This document shows, in pieces, positions 56,401-63,040 of a stretch of DNA of 64,000 bases. The notes beneath the pieces are model-generated. The model was not told the DNA's origin. It ran no database searches and worked only from the letters and a program-made list of their open reading frames with translations. Each line of letters opens with the position of its first letter. Within the stretch, counting starts at the first letter, position 1. Position numbers and translations under genes: made by a program. Origin of the DNA: Morinoia aosen (Eukaryota > Arthropoda > Malacostraca > Amphipoda > Talitridae); contig CM059566.1 of assembly GCA_030386875.1 (NCBI GenBank), forward strand, positions 43,870,068 to 43,934,067. The letters run 5' to 3'.

Positions 56401-59400
56401 AATTAAATGTGTCTGTTTCTCAGTCAATAAGGAAGAGAATCTGATGAAAAATTATGTGCCGCAGATAATTCTTTCTGACAATGTAGTTCGTGCTGCCTCA
56501 GGGCTTGCACCGCTCAACACAAGTTGTTGCAGATGGTAGTTGTCATTAGCAAGAATCTAGGGACGATGTGCACAAAACGTCCACAAGTTAGACTCATCGT
56601 GTTTGTGATGTTTTAGGTATACACGAAACATATTTTCCGTAATTTTTCGTTCAGGATTTCAATAAATGCCTCACAATATCTTTCAAGACTAAACGTAGGC
56701 GCAAAAATTCACCATTATTTCGTACGCGCCAAAATTCACCATTATTTCAAGCCAGTACTGTTAATCCAAACAACTAAGAGCATATCACTGTCTAAAACAA
56801 ACTAGGCAGCGCAGATGCGGCCGCACTGAGCTCGGACACGACAACATTCAAATGCTTTGGATTCCTTTCAATGCTTTGCTAAGGAATGCAGAAGAAATCA
56901 CTATGCAGAACAGTGAATAGCGGAATCAGAGAATGAAGAATGAACTTGGGAACTTTGCATTCAAAACTCTCAGGACTAGGTAAAAACCATCGACCTCAAA
57001 AAATGTTCATCTCAGGTTAATTTGAATGTACAATTCTAATGCGTGACAAAAGTTTTGCCAATTCGCATGCAAAAACTTCTTTCAAGATAATATATTTGTT
57101 CATGCACCAGAAGAGTTACGGTCAGTCACGAAAACAGGCCATTATAAAGCTACGGGAACAACATTTAACATTTGCGAAGTAAACCAACCTTGAGTTTCTG
57201 ACAATATTTTCGAACAATCTATTTTAAGACGCAGTGCATATTTATTATTTATTATTTATTTGCTTTCCTAAGTATTAATGCACCTCTAAATCTTAGTGAT
57301 TATTAGATTACAGTGAAACGAAATTTACATCATGCTCAAAAATTTGCAAATCAATTAAAAAAAACTTTTATGAAAAATGTATAGAAAACAGGAAGCAATC
57401 CAAAACAAGAGTCACTTCGCTCGAGCAGCCTTGTAATATTCATCACACCGATAAGCGAGATGCGAGTAGCGCTGATTTCCTCGATCCAGAATGAGTACAA
57501 GTGGGTGATGAAGAATTGAGAAACTACAGCTCATTATTTATTAAAAAGTAGGGTTCTCTACTTAAAAAAAGTATTAAGGCACCAGTCTAACTACTGAAAA
57601 AACCGCTGAACTATGACAGCGGTTTCAGACTCGCAACAGAGAAGAAGTGTACGTTGCCTTTCGTAAAGTGTGTGGCTCGCATCGTAGCGTTTTAATACAC
57701 GGTGGTGATAAGGGTCTAGCTATACTGAGTTGGTTCGTTAAGTGTTTATGCTGAGGTCTACGTGAAGGGAAGTTTCTCCAGCCGCCCTCGCCACAGCAAA
57801 GTTAAACGTCCGTCCCAAAGCGGCCGAACCGACTAGTAAGGCGATCTAATCCTAATGAGGGTTGGTTTGTGAGCTCCCTTATTCGTAAGCTCTTAATTCA
57901 ACAATGAATTTTTGAGATTAGGTAGGCCTGTTACGAAGAAATATTGGCCCTCAAATTCTGGTGTTTCCTAAAATTTGTTCTCCCAAATCCAAGCAGAACT
58001 GGCTAGGCAGTTATAAAGTTATAAAGTTCTGAACGTCGTAGACCAAACCACACACAAAAAATCCCCAGTTCTAAGCAATGGAAATTAAATACCGTTTCAA
58101 TTGAATCAAAACGGTGTTTGTCACCCGATGACAAGTCAAGCAACTTCTAAAATTGAAATTCAATCGTTCACTGATCGAAAGCAGCACAGACGGCTAACAT
58201 ACGACGAACGTTCAACAGCTTTGAAAGGCGGCTGATGCATGAAGTGTAAAGATTACTCGGAAGACTGAGAAGCATGCTTCATTGAATGAATAGTGAGTAG
58301 AGACGCAACTGCGGTCTGTAGATAGACGTGAAAGTTACCACAGAGCTTTGTCATCAGAAGAAGGCGTCTGCACGCTCTGTAGAAACTCAACACATCAACG
58401 CGCGCATCGTCTGCAATTGTATTCTCGACTCCAGTTAGCTGACCATGTCGCAGAATCGGAGACTGGCAATGTCCGTATGCAAGCAACTGATGTCCAAAAT
58501 ACTTTTTTCTTGAAAAAAATAAATTAGAGCGCACGCAAAGTTTAACACACGCAGCCATCTGTTTACCACGGTACATGAGAAATATGAGCAAAATTAGCAA
58601 GAAGCGTTTCATTCAAAGTGAAGACATATTTTTTCCCTAGATTTTCCACTAAGAGCACTGCACGAAATCCGTACCGGCTATAATTTGATTAAATTTTCAG
58701 TCGAAATTACAACCAATAACATTTACCAGCCTTTACACTTATCTGGACATCATATATATGGAATTGGAAGCAGTAATTCCAAGACCTTAAAAGTTACCCC
58801 TAAATAAGAGGTACATTTGAGGACACGGATTCTGCTACACGAGAATATAATTGCAGACGAACGCCCGCCAATTGTTCAATAGAAGTTTCACCGCAGTTAA
58901 GCCGTCTCGTGTGACGGAAGAAGAGCTTAAGACTATCAAATAAAGTCTGGCACTTAAGCTTTACAGTGAACCATCTCTCTTACCGTGACGTCTGCGCCCT
59001 CCGCACGCTGTACGACGAGGTGCAAAAAATCGAGAAAGGTTCGAATATGCAGTGAGAAAAGCGAGCCATGGAACCCAGCATTGCTCAACCTTTAGGACAG
59101 CGACATGGCTTGTAAAGGTCCATGGCTAACTCATTATGCTACACACACGCTGCGAACCTGTGCGAGCTTATCCATGCCGACCTCCGTGAACTACAGTGAC
59201 CTTAATTCTCAGTTCATTAGTACATCATTATCATCCTAATGTATGGATGGATAAAAGGACATTGAATGGTGATCATAAGATGCTCTGTGAATACAAATAA
59301 AAGTCATGAAGGAAAGGAATCTGATCAACGTAACCAGATCAAGCATTTTGTCATATTGATTGAGGTCTCGGCTGCAAGGTTGAGTAATGCTGGCATAACC

Positions 59401-62015
59401 AATTGGGAACCAGAGAAAACATCAGAATAATAATAATAATAATAATAATAATGGTAATGGTAATAAGAGTAATAATATTGGCAACAATTGGCAAGTCACT
59501 CAGGCCGGAAGCAGTAATTGTCAATGAGATGATTCACACAGGCTAAAAGTAATAAATATCTAAAATGTAAAGAAAAATTTAGATCCCAGACTAGGAACAA
59601 TGTTTCACTGGGCATTCATGAACGCGATATATTACCATAGCAAAACAAAAGAACAATAGAAAAGGTCCGGTTGAGGCATAGCTCGCATCCCAGGGTTGCA
59701 TAGCTCCTACATGCTTCTCGTGTTCAAAGCAAACTTCATTGATTGCCTTTCTTCCCGCTGAACCATTCTAATTTATTTATTTTGTTGTGTCTAAAAATGT
59801 GGATGAGTTCAGTGAAGTTTATTCGAAGATTTTTTTCCCATTTTTCACAGTGACACCACTGGTTCACCTCAAGACATTTCAAGATATATTTAAAAGTTTG
59901 GTAGTGAAATGAAGTATTGTATCCAAAGATACAGAGTTTTCGGTTTCCTCAGAATGAAAAAATTATCTTACAACCCATGTTCCAGTTTTGCATAAAATAA
60001 AAACACGTTGCAGTATTGTTAATAACATTTGAAAGCAAAGGTCTGCATTGAGCATGATTGTCTGTAAATTAAGTAAAAACTTGTTTTTAATTCTTGCAGT
60101 AAGTAGTCATCACTCAAAGTAAATGAAAATGTCGATAAAGTAGAATTGTTTGGGGAAACTATCATTTAAAATCGATGCACAGAGAACATGAGTAGTGTCC
60201 AAAGAGTAAATTTGTGCTGACCAAATTCAAGTAATTAAATTGATTAAATTGTACAAACCAAAGACTAAATTTGATCAGATCATCCCACTACATGGGCCCA
60301 CTACGCATCCAGATTGGCTTGCTAAATATGAACTTGCGACGCTAGCTCTAAGGAGCCCGTCTCTTGGCAGCAACCAAACTCCGGTCCGCTGTGTGGCAGC
60401 CAGGTTTGTTCGTCACTGACCGCCGGGAGGCAAAACCAACTCATTATGTTACCCATGATTGGCAAAGAAAACAAATGCACGTAAAAATGCATGGAGGAAT
60501 TAGATTGATAAATTGCATATCGTCATTCTTCTCCAAAACTTTTTTCATGCAATGTGAGCTACACTGCGTAGAAAAATGATGAGATGAATTAAAACTATGA
60601 GTTCCATCTGAAACAAATTGTAAGTTACGTATTCAGAAGGTGCGTTTCCCAAAAATGAATTAAAATGCAGAAAAAGAAGTGCATCACAGAAGACATTTGC
60701 ATCATAAAAAGCAATCGGCGCATTCATTCGATCCAACGATGGACTATGATAAATAGGTGCTATAGAAAGATAATAGCAGAGCAGCAAAGGAAAAAATCAT
60801 CCCTGCAACATTAAAATATAGAATAGAAAAGATAATATTAGAACGCAGATGTACTTAAACTCAACTCCAAGTTGCAGCATGATGCCACCAATGTATGAGA
60901 TTACATTATAAAACTAAACTTATCAATGCTTCATTGCAGTTTCAAAAAACTAAAAAGTGCTCCAAAACTACTAGAAAAAGCCATTCGAGTTGGACTTGTG
61001 CGTCGCGAGAACCAACTCATATTAAGCACCGACGTCTTCGACCAAAGTCATTCTAGATATGAGAAAGAAAACGTAAGCAAGACCGTGTGCAAGAAAATAT
61101 GCATATAAATCGAAGTATTTATATTTAACACGCAACCTTACATCTTGACGGCTGCTTTGATTCCGGCTGGGTTCTGCACTCTGGATGGACCAAATTAAGA
61201 ACTGCGTGATAAGTTACTCTAAGTTACACTAAGAACACAAAAAAATAAGTTTTGAGGGGCCCTGCAGTGCACCATGTGCCATGGAACATGGATCGGTCGT
61301 ACAGGGCACACGCGGAGCAAGCAACCTCTCACTCTTCGTCAAAACATTGTCATTCTCATTGCTCACTAATTTCGTAAAATTACACCAATACCACCAGAAT
61401 TATTATACAAGAAGTACATCCCACTCCAAATGTAGTTTAGATTTCGACATTGACATTATTTTTCTTTAATTAAACCCTTTCAAGTTAGGGACAGCCATAA
61501 CTGCTGTACCATCCGATCCATGCGATCAGCAAAAGAAACGTTCAATTTCACCAGAAGGCAGAACAGGACACAGCCAAACTCCCGTGACCTCGGTTAACGT
61601 TAGAGCCAAAAAAAGAGTCGTAATAAGTTTTCAGAGTAGCTCCGTAATTGAACGTTTCTTCTGGAAGTCCGTTAAAAATCCGTTATTCTCGCAGCTGTCG
61701 AGAACTGTGTTGTGCAAAATATGAATGAATAAAATGAAATGTATGTGAAACTTGCTAAGTTACTGAAAAGATATGACCGATAGTTTGCATCAGGCATCAG
61801 ACTTGTAAAATCAGTCCGAGCATTTACTTCATGAGGTGATGAAAGACTCCGAGAAGAACGGGTTTACAGCTCTGAGATGAATGGATACACCGACTTCCTT
61901 GAACAAAGAAGAACTGTAGCGAATCACTTACCCCCAGCTCGACGACGAGCACATCTATCACTGATCCAACAACAGTGATGAAGTCGAACGTGTTCCAGTT
62001 GTCCTTGAAATAATT
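9367..62015 (-). CDS. cac: CaV2 voltage-gated calcium channel alpha-1 subunit, 3' part (spliced gene model)
   Basis: This is the pore-forming subunit of a presynaptic P/Q/N-type calcium channel, which opens on depolarisation and triggers transmitter release. I joined 14 exon positions by eye on the minus strand: 62015-61932, 56227-56108, 55269-55204, (51234-51143 or 48396-48305), 45039-44883, 43880-43753, 37697-37559, 37304-37136, 36628-36525, 34909-34040, 25155-24979, 13850-13609, 13042-12918 and 10202-9367. All phases match and the joined frame is open for about 1,102 residues. It covers IVS3 to the C-terminus. CaV2 rather than CaV1 or CaV3 is shown by ATGESW in the pore, the EF-hand and IQ sequence, a SFEQAVA..PNGY block near the end matching vertebrate SFEEAVA/PNGY, the RRLPQTP RIM-BP-type site and the final DDWC. 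The 5' part is outside the window. cac is the Drosophila name. Confidence 0.95.
9370..9381 (-). other. C-terminal DDWC PDZ ligand
   Basis: The last four codons before TAG read D-D-W-C. This is the CaV2-specific D/E-x-W-C terminus; human CaV2.2 ends DHWC. It confirms that this is the true protein end and not a truncated isoform. Confidence 0.9.
9880..9909 (-). other. RIM-binding-protein SH3 ligand motif in CaV2 tail
   Basis: The encoded peptide [10 protein letters not shown] matches the R-x-L-P-x-T-P class of ligands by which CaV2 channels bind the SH3 domains of RIM-BP at the active zone. The match is seen directly; the binding is family knowledge. Confidence 0.8.
10203..11829 (-). other. 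CaV2 intron 13, part without recognised elements
   Basis: Between exon 14 and the LINE. Only short AT-rich open frames are present, and none has splice support. Confidence 0.75.
11830..12912 (-). mobile_element. 5'-truncated LINE (non-LTR retrotransposon) fragment, sense in CaV2 intron 13
   Basis: The minus strand encodes the end of a reverse-transcriptase [23 protein letters not shown] near 12900, a central part ending at a TAG near 12520, and then, after a 1-nt frameshift near 12475, [15 protein letters not shown] and a CCHC-like zinc knuckle [20 protein letters not shown] second frameshift near 12250 precedes QYGENEWNA and [14 protein letters not shown]. The 3' end carries a TTCAAGTTCAAGTTCA-like tail near 11845. 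The endonuclease and RT catalytic core are missing. The copy is dead. Jockey-like clades have this layout; the exact clade is not determined. Confidence 0.85.
12455..12912 (-). pseudogene. Reverse-transcriptase C-terminal remnant, in frame with CaV2 exon 13
   Basis: From the exon 13 donor the same reading frame continues for 132 codons through LINE sequence ([32 protein letters not shown]) to TAG near 12520. Beyond it a frameshift near 12475 breaks the RT frame. It starts within about 10 bp of the splice donor. As a protein it can only be made by retention of intron 13. Confidence 0.75.
12918..13042 (-). CDS. cac: CaV2 exon 13: short Arg/Ser/Pro exon next to a LINE fragment
   Basis: This exon has 125 nt: one base completing R, 41 codons, then one base. 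It reads [20 protein letters not shown], then [20 protein letters not shown]. The acceptor is GACAG and the donor AGAG|GTGAGG. The phases fit exons 12 and 14 exactly. The frame stays open beyond the donor into a LINE reverse-transcriptase frame for 132 more codons, so intron retention would give a chimeric tail instead of the normal ending. Confidence 0.85.
13043..13608 (-). other. CaV2 intron 12
   Basis: A 566-bp intron containing short dispersed repeat copy A and no gene. Confidence 0.8.
13415..13462. repeat. Short dispersed repeat, copy A
   Basis: AGCACCATTTAGTATGAAG and GGGAAAGCGGAATCTAT closely match 38968-39008. It lies in intron 12. Confidence 0.6.
13609..13850 (-). CDS. cac: CaV2 exon 12: Ser/Pro/Arg-rich C-terminal tail
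   Basis: This exon has 80 codons plus two bases. It starts [20 protein letters not shown] and ends with a proline-rich PPLPPELRV. It includes the first RSRSPSP motif ([11 protein letters not shown]). The donor is GTTAG|GTAGGC. The acceptor used here is GACCAG at 13851. An alternative in-phase acceptor at 13884 would add 11 residues ([11 protein letters not shown]), and neither has a strong pyrimidine tract. The phase to exon 13 is correct. Confidence 0.85.
15321..15358. repeat. Inverted repeat with one 2-nt bulge
   Basis: TGTATTAGCA, bulge CG, TTCC pairs with GGAATGCTAATACA across an 8-nt loop, giving 14 base pairs. It lies in intron 11. It could be a terminal-inverted-repeat remnant or a stem-loop; nothing nearby suggests a miRNA. 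Confidence 0.6.
18036..18335. repeat. Degenerate ~62-bp tandem repeat, about five copies
   Basis: A CCGAACAGATCCTT motif, then an oligo-T run, then GATGAAATTTA and CTATTTCAT recur at 61-63 bp spacing with substantial divergence. It lies in intron 11. Confidence 0.75.
19035..19193. repeat. Dispersed repeat, copy 1
   Basis: This is about 160 bp similar to 21160-21317. Shared blocks include TGTACTTCACCTAAACTGG and ATTTAGTTTGAACAACCAC. The two copies are diverged by small indels and substitutions. Probably an old SINE or MITE copy; no terminal repeats are recognisable. Confidence 0.75.
21160..21317. repeat. Dispersed repeat, copy 2
   Basis: Same orientation as copy 1 at 19035, sharing GAAATGAATC, TGTACTTCACCTAAACTGG, ATTTAGTTTGAACAACCAC and a closing CAATCG. 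Confidence 0.75.
22465..24936. repeat. 24-bp self-complementary tandem array (about 103 copies), CaV2 intron 11
   Basis: The core AAAGTAAATACTTTCGACAG recurs every 24 bp. Each unit contains the short palindrome AAAGTA-AA-TACTTT. The left 600 bp has mixed variants (GTGGATAC, GTTTATAC, GTCAGG) and the right 1.8 kb is nearly uniform, with a two-state GACAG/GTCAG polymorphism. Units are divisible by 3, so long open frames exist on both strands. It ends about 40 bp from the exon 11 donor. I judge it non-coding. Confidence 0.95.
24979..25155 (-). CDS. cac: CaV2 exon 11: proline/serine-rich C-terminal tail
   Basis: This exon has 59 codons in phase 0. It starts [20 protein letters not shown] and ends [10 protein letters not shown]. 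It is GC-rich against an AT-rich background, as expected for coding sequence. The acceptor is ACCAG and the donor CAC|GTAAGG. If the intron is retained, the frame stops at the third codon (GTA AGG TGA). A 24-bp tandem array starts about 40 bp past the donor. The assignment rests on phase, composition and position between certain CaV2 exons, plus a KPSLF start that fits invertebrate CaV2 tails as I recall them. Confidence 0.82.
27113..27136. repeat. Palindromic CA/TG microsatellite
   Basis: An ACACACACACA tract is followed directly by TGTGTGTGTGT, making an almost perfect palindrome in intron 10. Confidence 0.8.
29562..29612. repeat. AAT-rich microsatellite
   Basis: AATAATAATAATAAATATAATAA-type runs in intron 10. 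Confidence 0.85.
32376..32762 (+). other. Unassigned 128-codon open frame in intron 10
   Basis: This is an antisense open frame with a fairly protein-like stretch ([46 protein letters not shown]) and an overlapping frame with a similar start. I do not recognise it. It could be a decayed transposon or processed-gene fragment, or chance. No splice-site or promoter evidence. Confidence 0.2.
34040..34909 (-). CDS. cac: CaV2 exon 10: large acidic, disordered C-terminal exon
   Basis: This exon has 290 codons in phase 0 at both ends. The acceptor is CACCAG and the donor AAT|GTAAGG at 34039. The first quarter is very acidic (runs such as [13 protein letters not shown] and SEDEEHP). The middle is rich in H, P and N, and the end is basic ([11 protein letters not shown]). 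I recognise no domain. It is assigned to CaV2 by phase, strand, position and an open frame of about 870 nt. If the donor is not used, the frame continues 59 codons into a hydrophobic tail and stops at 33863, a possible alternative C-terminus. Acidic low-complexity tails are common in invertebrate CaV2 but poorly conserved. Confidence 0.82.
34910..36524 (-). other. CaV2 intron 9
   Basis: 1.6 kb between the IQ exon and the acidic exon. I see no gene or repeat family in it. Confidence 0.75.
36525..36628 (-). CDS. cac: CaV2 exon 9: IQ motif, calmodulin-binding
   Basis: Two bases complete a glutamate and 34 codons follow. [18 protein letters not shown] is the IQ/IM motif that binds calmodulin in the CaV C-terminus and mediates calcium-dependent regulation. 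It is followed by [12 protein letters not shown]. The acceptor is TTTGCAG and the donor ACC|GTAAGT, in phase 0. Confidence 0.95.
36887..37050. repeat. 60-bp tandem repeat, three copies, CaV2 intron 8
   Basis: AATTAGTCC recurs at about 36888, 36948 and 37008, each time followed by GAAAA.GGG and GCAACATCCAGTCC. The units are about 80% similar and fill much of the 507-bp intron between exons 8 and 9. Confidence 0.85.
37136..37304 (-). CDS. cac: CaV2 exon 8: pre-IQ region
   Basis: This exon has 56 codons plus one base. It starts [20 protein letters not shown] and ends [12 protein letters not shown]. This is the pre-IQ helix that leads into the calmodulin-binding IQ motif. VHFT(T/S)TLxALIR is strongly conserved between invertebrate and vertebrate CaV2. 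The acceptor is CACCAG and the donor GTAATC. It is separated from exon 7 by the shortest intron in the model, 254 bp. Confidence 0.95.
37559..37697 (-). CDS. cac: CaV2 exon 7: EF-hand second half
   Basis: This exon has 46 codons after one completing base. It reads [20 protein letters not shown] and continues [18 protein letters not shown], the second half of the CaV2 EF-hand region. Vertebrate CaV2 genes have alternative exons 37a/37b in this region; I see only one copy here. The acceptor is GAGCAG. The donor is AAG|GTTCGT, a weak match to GTAAGT, which could make this junction a regulated site. The acceptor is about 20 bp from the edge of the 37-bp tandem array. Confidence 0.94.
37718..38702. 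repeat. 37-bp tandem array (about 26 copies) next to the exon 7 acceptor
   Basis: The unit contains ACAATTTATTTATCACAAG followed by CGATACAGAGACATTTTA. Variant classes include CGACACCGACAC and TCATAAGCG. Because 37 is not divisible by 3, no long open frame results. This contrasts with the other arrays and supports the view that their open frames are arithmetic accidents. The array edge is about 20 bp from the exon 7 3' splice site at 37697. Confidence 0.95.
38703..39984 (-). other. Middle of CaV2 intron 6
   Basis: The spacer between the 37-bp and 39-bp arrays, containing short dispersed repeat copy B and no gene. Confidence 0.75.
38955..39012. repeat. Short dispersed repeat, copy B
   Basis: GGCACCATTTAGTATGGAG and GGGAACGCGGAATCTAT match copy A in intron 12 in the same orientation. 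It lies in intron 6 between the two tandem arrays. Confidence 0.6.
39985..43582. repeat. 37/39-bp tandem array (about 93 copies), CaV2 intron 6
   Basis: The core GACGCCTCCACCAGTACAT is followed by TGTTCCAATG and a GT-rich stretch of variable length (GTGTGTCT or TGTGTGTCT). This gives 39-bp units (13 codons) and 37-bp units mixed together, and occasional copies have internal 2-3 bp deletions. The right third carries GGCG and CCACCACC variants, a separate homogenisation domain. Frames up to 951 codons are open on the minus strand and 368 on the plus strand, with frame switches inside. It ends 170 bp from the exon 6 donor. Non-coding. Confidence 0.95.
43753..43880 (-). CDS. cac: CaV2 exon 6: end of IVS6 and EF-hand start
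   Basis: This exon has 42 codons plus two bases. [19 protein letters not shown] is the near-invariant S6 end and proximal C-terminus of CaV channels. The first part of the EF-hand follows ([20 protein letters not shown]). The acceptor is TTGCAG and the donor GTGAGT. Splicing to 37697 completes the threonine of NATGRIHY. Confidence 0.96.
43938..43961. repeat. 11-bp inverted repeat, 2-nt loop
   Basis: AAAGTGGATTT, TG, AAATCCACTTT form a perfect hairpin about 60 bp upstream (in gene sense) of the exon 6 acceptor, within reach of its branch-point region. Confidence 0.85.
43990..44020. repeat. 15-bp inverted repeat, 1-nt loop, with direct repeats
   Basis: TATTAGAGCTGTTTG, A, CAAACAGCTCTAATA are exact reverse complements. 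The arm motif AAACAGCTCT occurs again at about 43971 and 44024, so one arm was also tandemly duplicated. It is in intron 5, about 110 bp from the exon 6 acceptor. Confidence 0.88.
44660..44882 (-). repeat. Tandem duplication of the exon 5 donor region (decoy 5' splice sites)
   Basis: Units of about 85-89 bp repeat the last ~15 bases of exon 5 (TTCTGCTCATTTCTT) plus the donor and some intron. On the minus strand GTRAGT hexamers start at 44882 (the authentic site), 44849, 44803, 44764, 44731, 44714 and 44675, and a damaged GTCAGT starts at 44816. The copies differ by a few substitutions. Using the site at 44849 would add exactly 33 nt, 11 in-frame residues ([11 protein letters not shown]), in the middle of S6. 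Confidence 0.75.
44883..45039 (-). CDS. cac: CaV2 exon 5: domain IV P-loop and S6
   Basis: This exon begins with one base completing R, then 52 codons. [18 protein letters not shown] is the domain IV selectivity loop, and the glutamate of TGE is the fourth locus of the EEEE ring. Three extracellular cysteines follow, in LSC, PCD and ETCG, and then S6 begins with [15 protein letters not shown]. The acceptor is CTGCAG and the donor CTT|GTGAGT. The last 15 or so bases and the donor region are repeated several times in the adjacent intron (see the decoy-donor repeat). Confidence 0.95.
45040..48304 (-). other. CaV2 intron between exon 4b and exon 5
   Basis: 3.3 kb. It includes a GT microsatellite at 47380. 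I looked for a third turret exon (RHNNF, LLFR) and found none. Confidence 0.7.
47380..47402. repeat. GT dinucleotide microsatellite
   Basis: About ten GT units, in intron 4 downstream (in gene sense) of exon 4b. Confidence 0.9.
48305..48396 (-). CDS. cac: CaV2 exon 4b: domain IV S5-P turret and pore-helix start, version b (mutually exclusive)
   Basis: This is a second 92-nt exon with the same phases as exon 4a, 2,746 bp further along the gene. It encodes [14 protein letters not shown], then RHNNF and the pore-helix start FWQGLMLLF. The acceptor is CCAG and the donor TTCAG|GTAA. Relative to version a it lacks acidic residues 10 and 12 and lysine 6, and gains arginine at 20. The net charge of the first 30 residues goes from about -1 to +1, not counting histidine. 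The frame is intact and the splice sites are good, so a decayed duplicate is unlikely. Using both exons, or neither, would shift the frame of the pore exon. Confidence 0.92.
48397..51142 (-). other. Intron between alternative turret exons 4a and 4b
   Basis: 2.7 kb. It includes the AT palindromic microsatellite at 50399. At this length, steric block between splice sites cannot enforce exclusivity, so frame-dependent decay or regulators would have to. Confidence 0.7.
50399..50452. repeat. AT dinucleotide microsatellite with palindromic structure
   Basis: Alternating TATATA is interrupted by AAAT and ATTT so that the whole 54 bp is close to self-complementary. It lies in the intron between turret exons 4a and 4b. 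Confidence 0.85.
51143..51234 (-). CDS. cac: CaV2 exon 4a: domain IV S5-P turret and pore-helix start, version a (mutually exclusive)
   Basis: This exon has 92 nt, starts in phase 0 and ends two bases into a codon. It encodes [13 protein letters not shown], then RHNNF and a pore-helix start FFAALLLLF. The acceptor is CCAG and the donor TTTCG|GTGAG. It resembles the usual CaV2 turret, with acidic residues at positions 8, 10 and 12. Splicing to 45039 creates the R of RCATGESW. It has the same length, phases and position as exon 4b and matches it at 16 of 30 residues, which is what an alternative-exon pair should look like. That the exons are mutually exclusive is inferred from phase, not from transcripts. 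Confidence 0.92.
51235..53469 (-). other. CaV2 intron 3, part outside the large array
   Basis: Contains the 39-bp triplication at 52918 and short AAAATATTGAT repeats near 51745-51825; no gene. The 24-bp array and about 490 bp of plain sequence complete the intron up to 55203. Confidence 0.7.
52918..53038. repeat. 39-bp tandem repeat, three copies
   Basis: ATTGATGTCAAACACGAAAG followed by ACTGACATAACAGTTC is present three times in a row with few changes, in intron 3. Confidence 0.9.
53470..54713. repeat. 24-bp tandem array with 72- and 288-bp higher-order repeats, CaV2 intron 3
   Basis: The basic unit CCAGAATATCAACACATT plus GTTGCT or ATTGGT spans 24 bp, about 51 copies. Three-unit blocks of 72 bp recur, and a 12-unit block of 288 bp is duplicated: the stretch at 53901-54104 encodes exactly the same peptide as 54189-54392. 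The first 150 bp is degenerate. A 437-codon plus-strand frame runs through it and past its end but has no exon-like features. Confidence 0.93.
55204..55269 (-). CDS. cac: CaV2 exon 3 of window: domain IV S5 helix
   Basis: This exon has 22 codons in phase 0, beginning [14 protein letters not shown] and ending IYAIIGMQ. It is the outer pore helix S5 of domain IV and ends exactly where the extracellular turret begins. The donor is GTGAGG. The next exon must start VFG in phase 0, and two alternative exons downstream satisfy this (51143-51234 and 48305-48396). Confidence 0.94.
56108..56227 (-). CDS. cac: CaV2 exon 2 of window: domain IV S4 voltage sensor
   Basis: This exon has 40 codons in phase 0. 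It contains the arginine-rich voltage sensor [18 protein letters not shown], with a basic residue every third position, followed by the S4-S5 linker ending in WTFIQSFK. The charge spacing is the standard gating-charge array of domain IV. The donor is GTAAGT and the acceptor ends in GCAG. Vertebrate and insect CaV2 usually have QGYTIRILLW here; this protein has [10 protein letters not shown], a single N for Y difference in the linker. Confidence 0.95.
56228..61931 (-). other. CaV2 intron 1 of window (IVS3 to IVS4 exons)
   Basis: 5.7 kb with the TAA microsatellite at 59427. No second voltage-sensor exon (RLFRAAR) was found, so there is no sign of alternative IVS4 exons here. Confidence 0.7.
59427..59478. 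repeat. TAA trinucleotide microsatellite
   Basis: At least nine AAT units decay into AATGGT and AAGAGT variants. It lies in intron 1 of the window. Confidence 0.9.
61932..62015 (-). CDS. cac: CaV2 exon 1 of window: domain IV S3 segment
   Basis: This exon has 28 codons and starts and ends in phase 0. It reads [18 protein letters not shown] and then a hydrophobic stretch ending VVELG. NYF(K/R)DxWNxFDF is the hallmark start of IVS3 in CaV channels. The acceptor is TGTAG and the donor is GTAAGT. It joins directly to the SNNYINLRF start of the next exon. The short S3-S4 linker contains no visible optional cassette in this model. The preceding IVS1-S2 exon was not found between here and 64000. Confidence 0.93.
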
Positions 62016-62983
62016 CTACAGAAAAGAGTGACACATTAATAAGAATATCTAAGGGACTAACTTTTTGGTGGCTTTCGCTGTGCTTTGGTTAGAGACCACA
62101 ATAAAGATCTTTATTCAACACTATCGGAAAATTTTAGCAAGTGGCTTAGAGTGCCTCTAAAACTGACTCAAGGAAGTGCACGAAAATTGAGCTGAGATAA
62201 AAGACTGAAGCCAGCAATCGTTGTACGTCATTAAATCTTCATGAAAGGGAACTTCCACAGTGCCAATTTATTAATTTTCAATGATGAGTTAGAGTGGCGC
62301 CCTCATGTGAAGGTAGATTCAATTGTCGTATCAACGTTCTCAGGGAATTGAATGATGAACAAATAAGGTGTGCTTTTGAGAATACGAAAAATTACCCATG
62401 CTGAGCTAAATTATGTTGCTGGGTTCAGACAAACATGACCTTTTTCGAGAAGCAAATAAATTTTGACGGCTAATTTTCATTCAAATTGATTTTATAATAG
62501 AAATTTTGGAAACTTTCAAAGTCAGTACTAATGAGGACACAAAATTGGCGTTCCTGTCTTCGATTTGTTCTCAATCAGAATATTCACGTGATAAAATTTG
62601 AAGTATTTCATTTTTTTGGAACGGGATTTTGGTCTTTGAAATTTAGCATTTTTGTCTACCCATTGTTTAAAACTTGACCAAGAAATAAGCAGAATGAATT
62701 TAATTTGAAATTCTGAGTATTCTGAGTAACATTCTGACATTCTGAGTGACATATTTTCAGCCTGAAAATTATGCAGGCCTTTCAGATTTCAATCTCCTAC
62801 ATCAATGATATCAAATCCAAATTTTAGATTTTTTTTTTTACCTGCCCACAGACTTCATAGAGTGTCTAATGTGAGCGGGCAAAATTAATGTAAACATATA
62901 ACTCACTTTTGTGTCTCGTGCCTCACCCAGAAATACTGGACGAACACGTATCTCGTTTCCCAGTCTACCTTTATCGCTGGAGC

Positions 62984-63040
62984 ATGCATGTTTTTCGCCG
63001 CCCAAGCGATTTAATTACTTGGGCGGCGAAAAACATGCAT
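62984..63040. repeat. Perfect 23-bp inverted repeat (foldback)
   Basis: Arms 62984-63006 and 63018-63040 are exact reverse complements (the central part reads ATGTTTTTCGCCGCCC), with an 11-nt loop. A third partial copy, GGCGGCGAAAAA, follows at 63044. The GC-rich arms stand out from AT-rich surroundings. It may be a foldback transposon remnant or a cruciform/hairpin site. Confidence 0.9.

Noticed and set aside
58253..58612. 119-codon minus-strand frame in intron 1
   Set aside because: No similarity to CaV2 domain IV and no phase-compatible splice sites; likely chance.
62917..62925. 9-nt microexon TATTTCTGG flanked by AG and GTGAGG before the IVS3 exon
   Set aside because: No place for Y-F-W in the conserved IVS2-S3 junction; one chance AG/GT pair.
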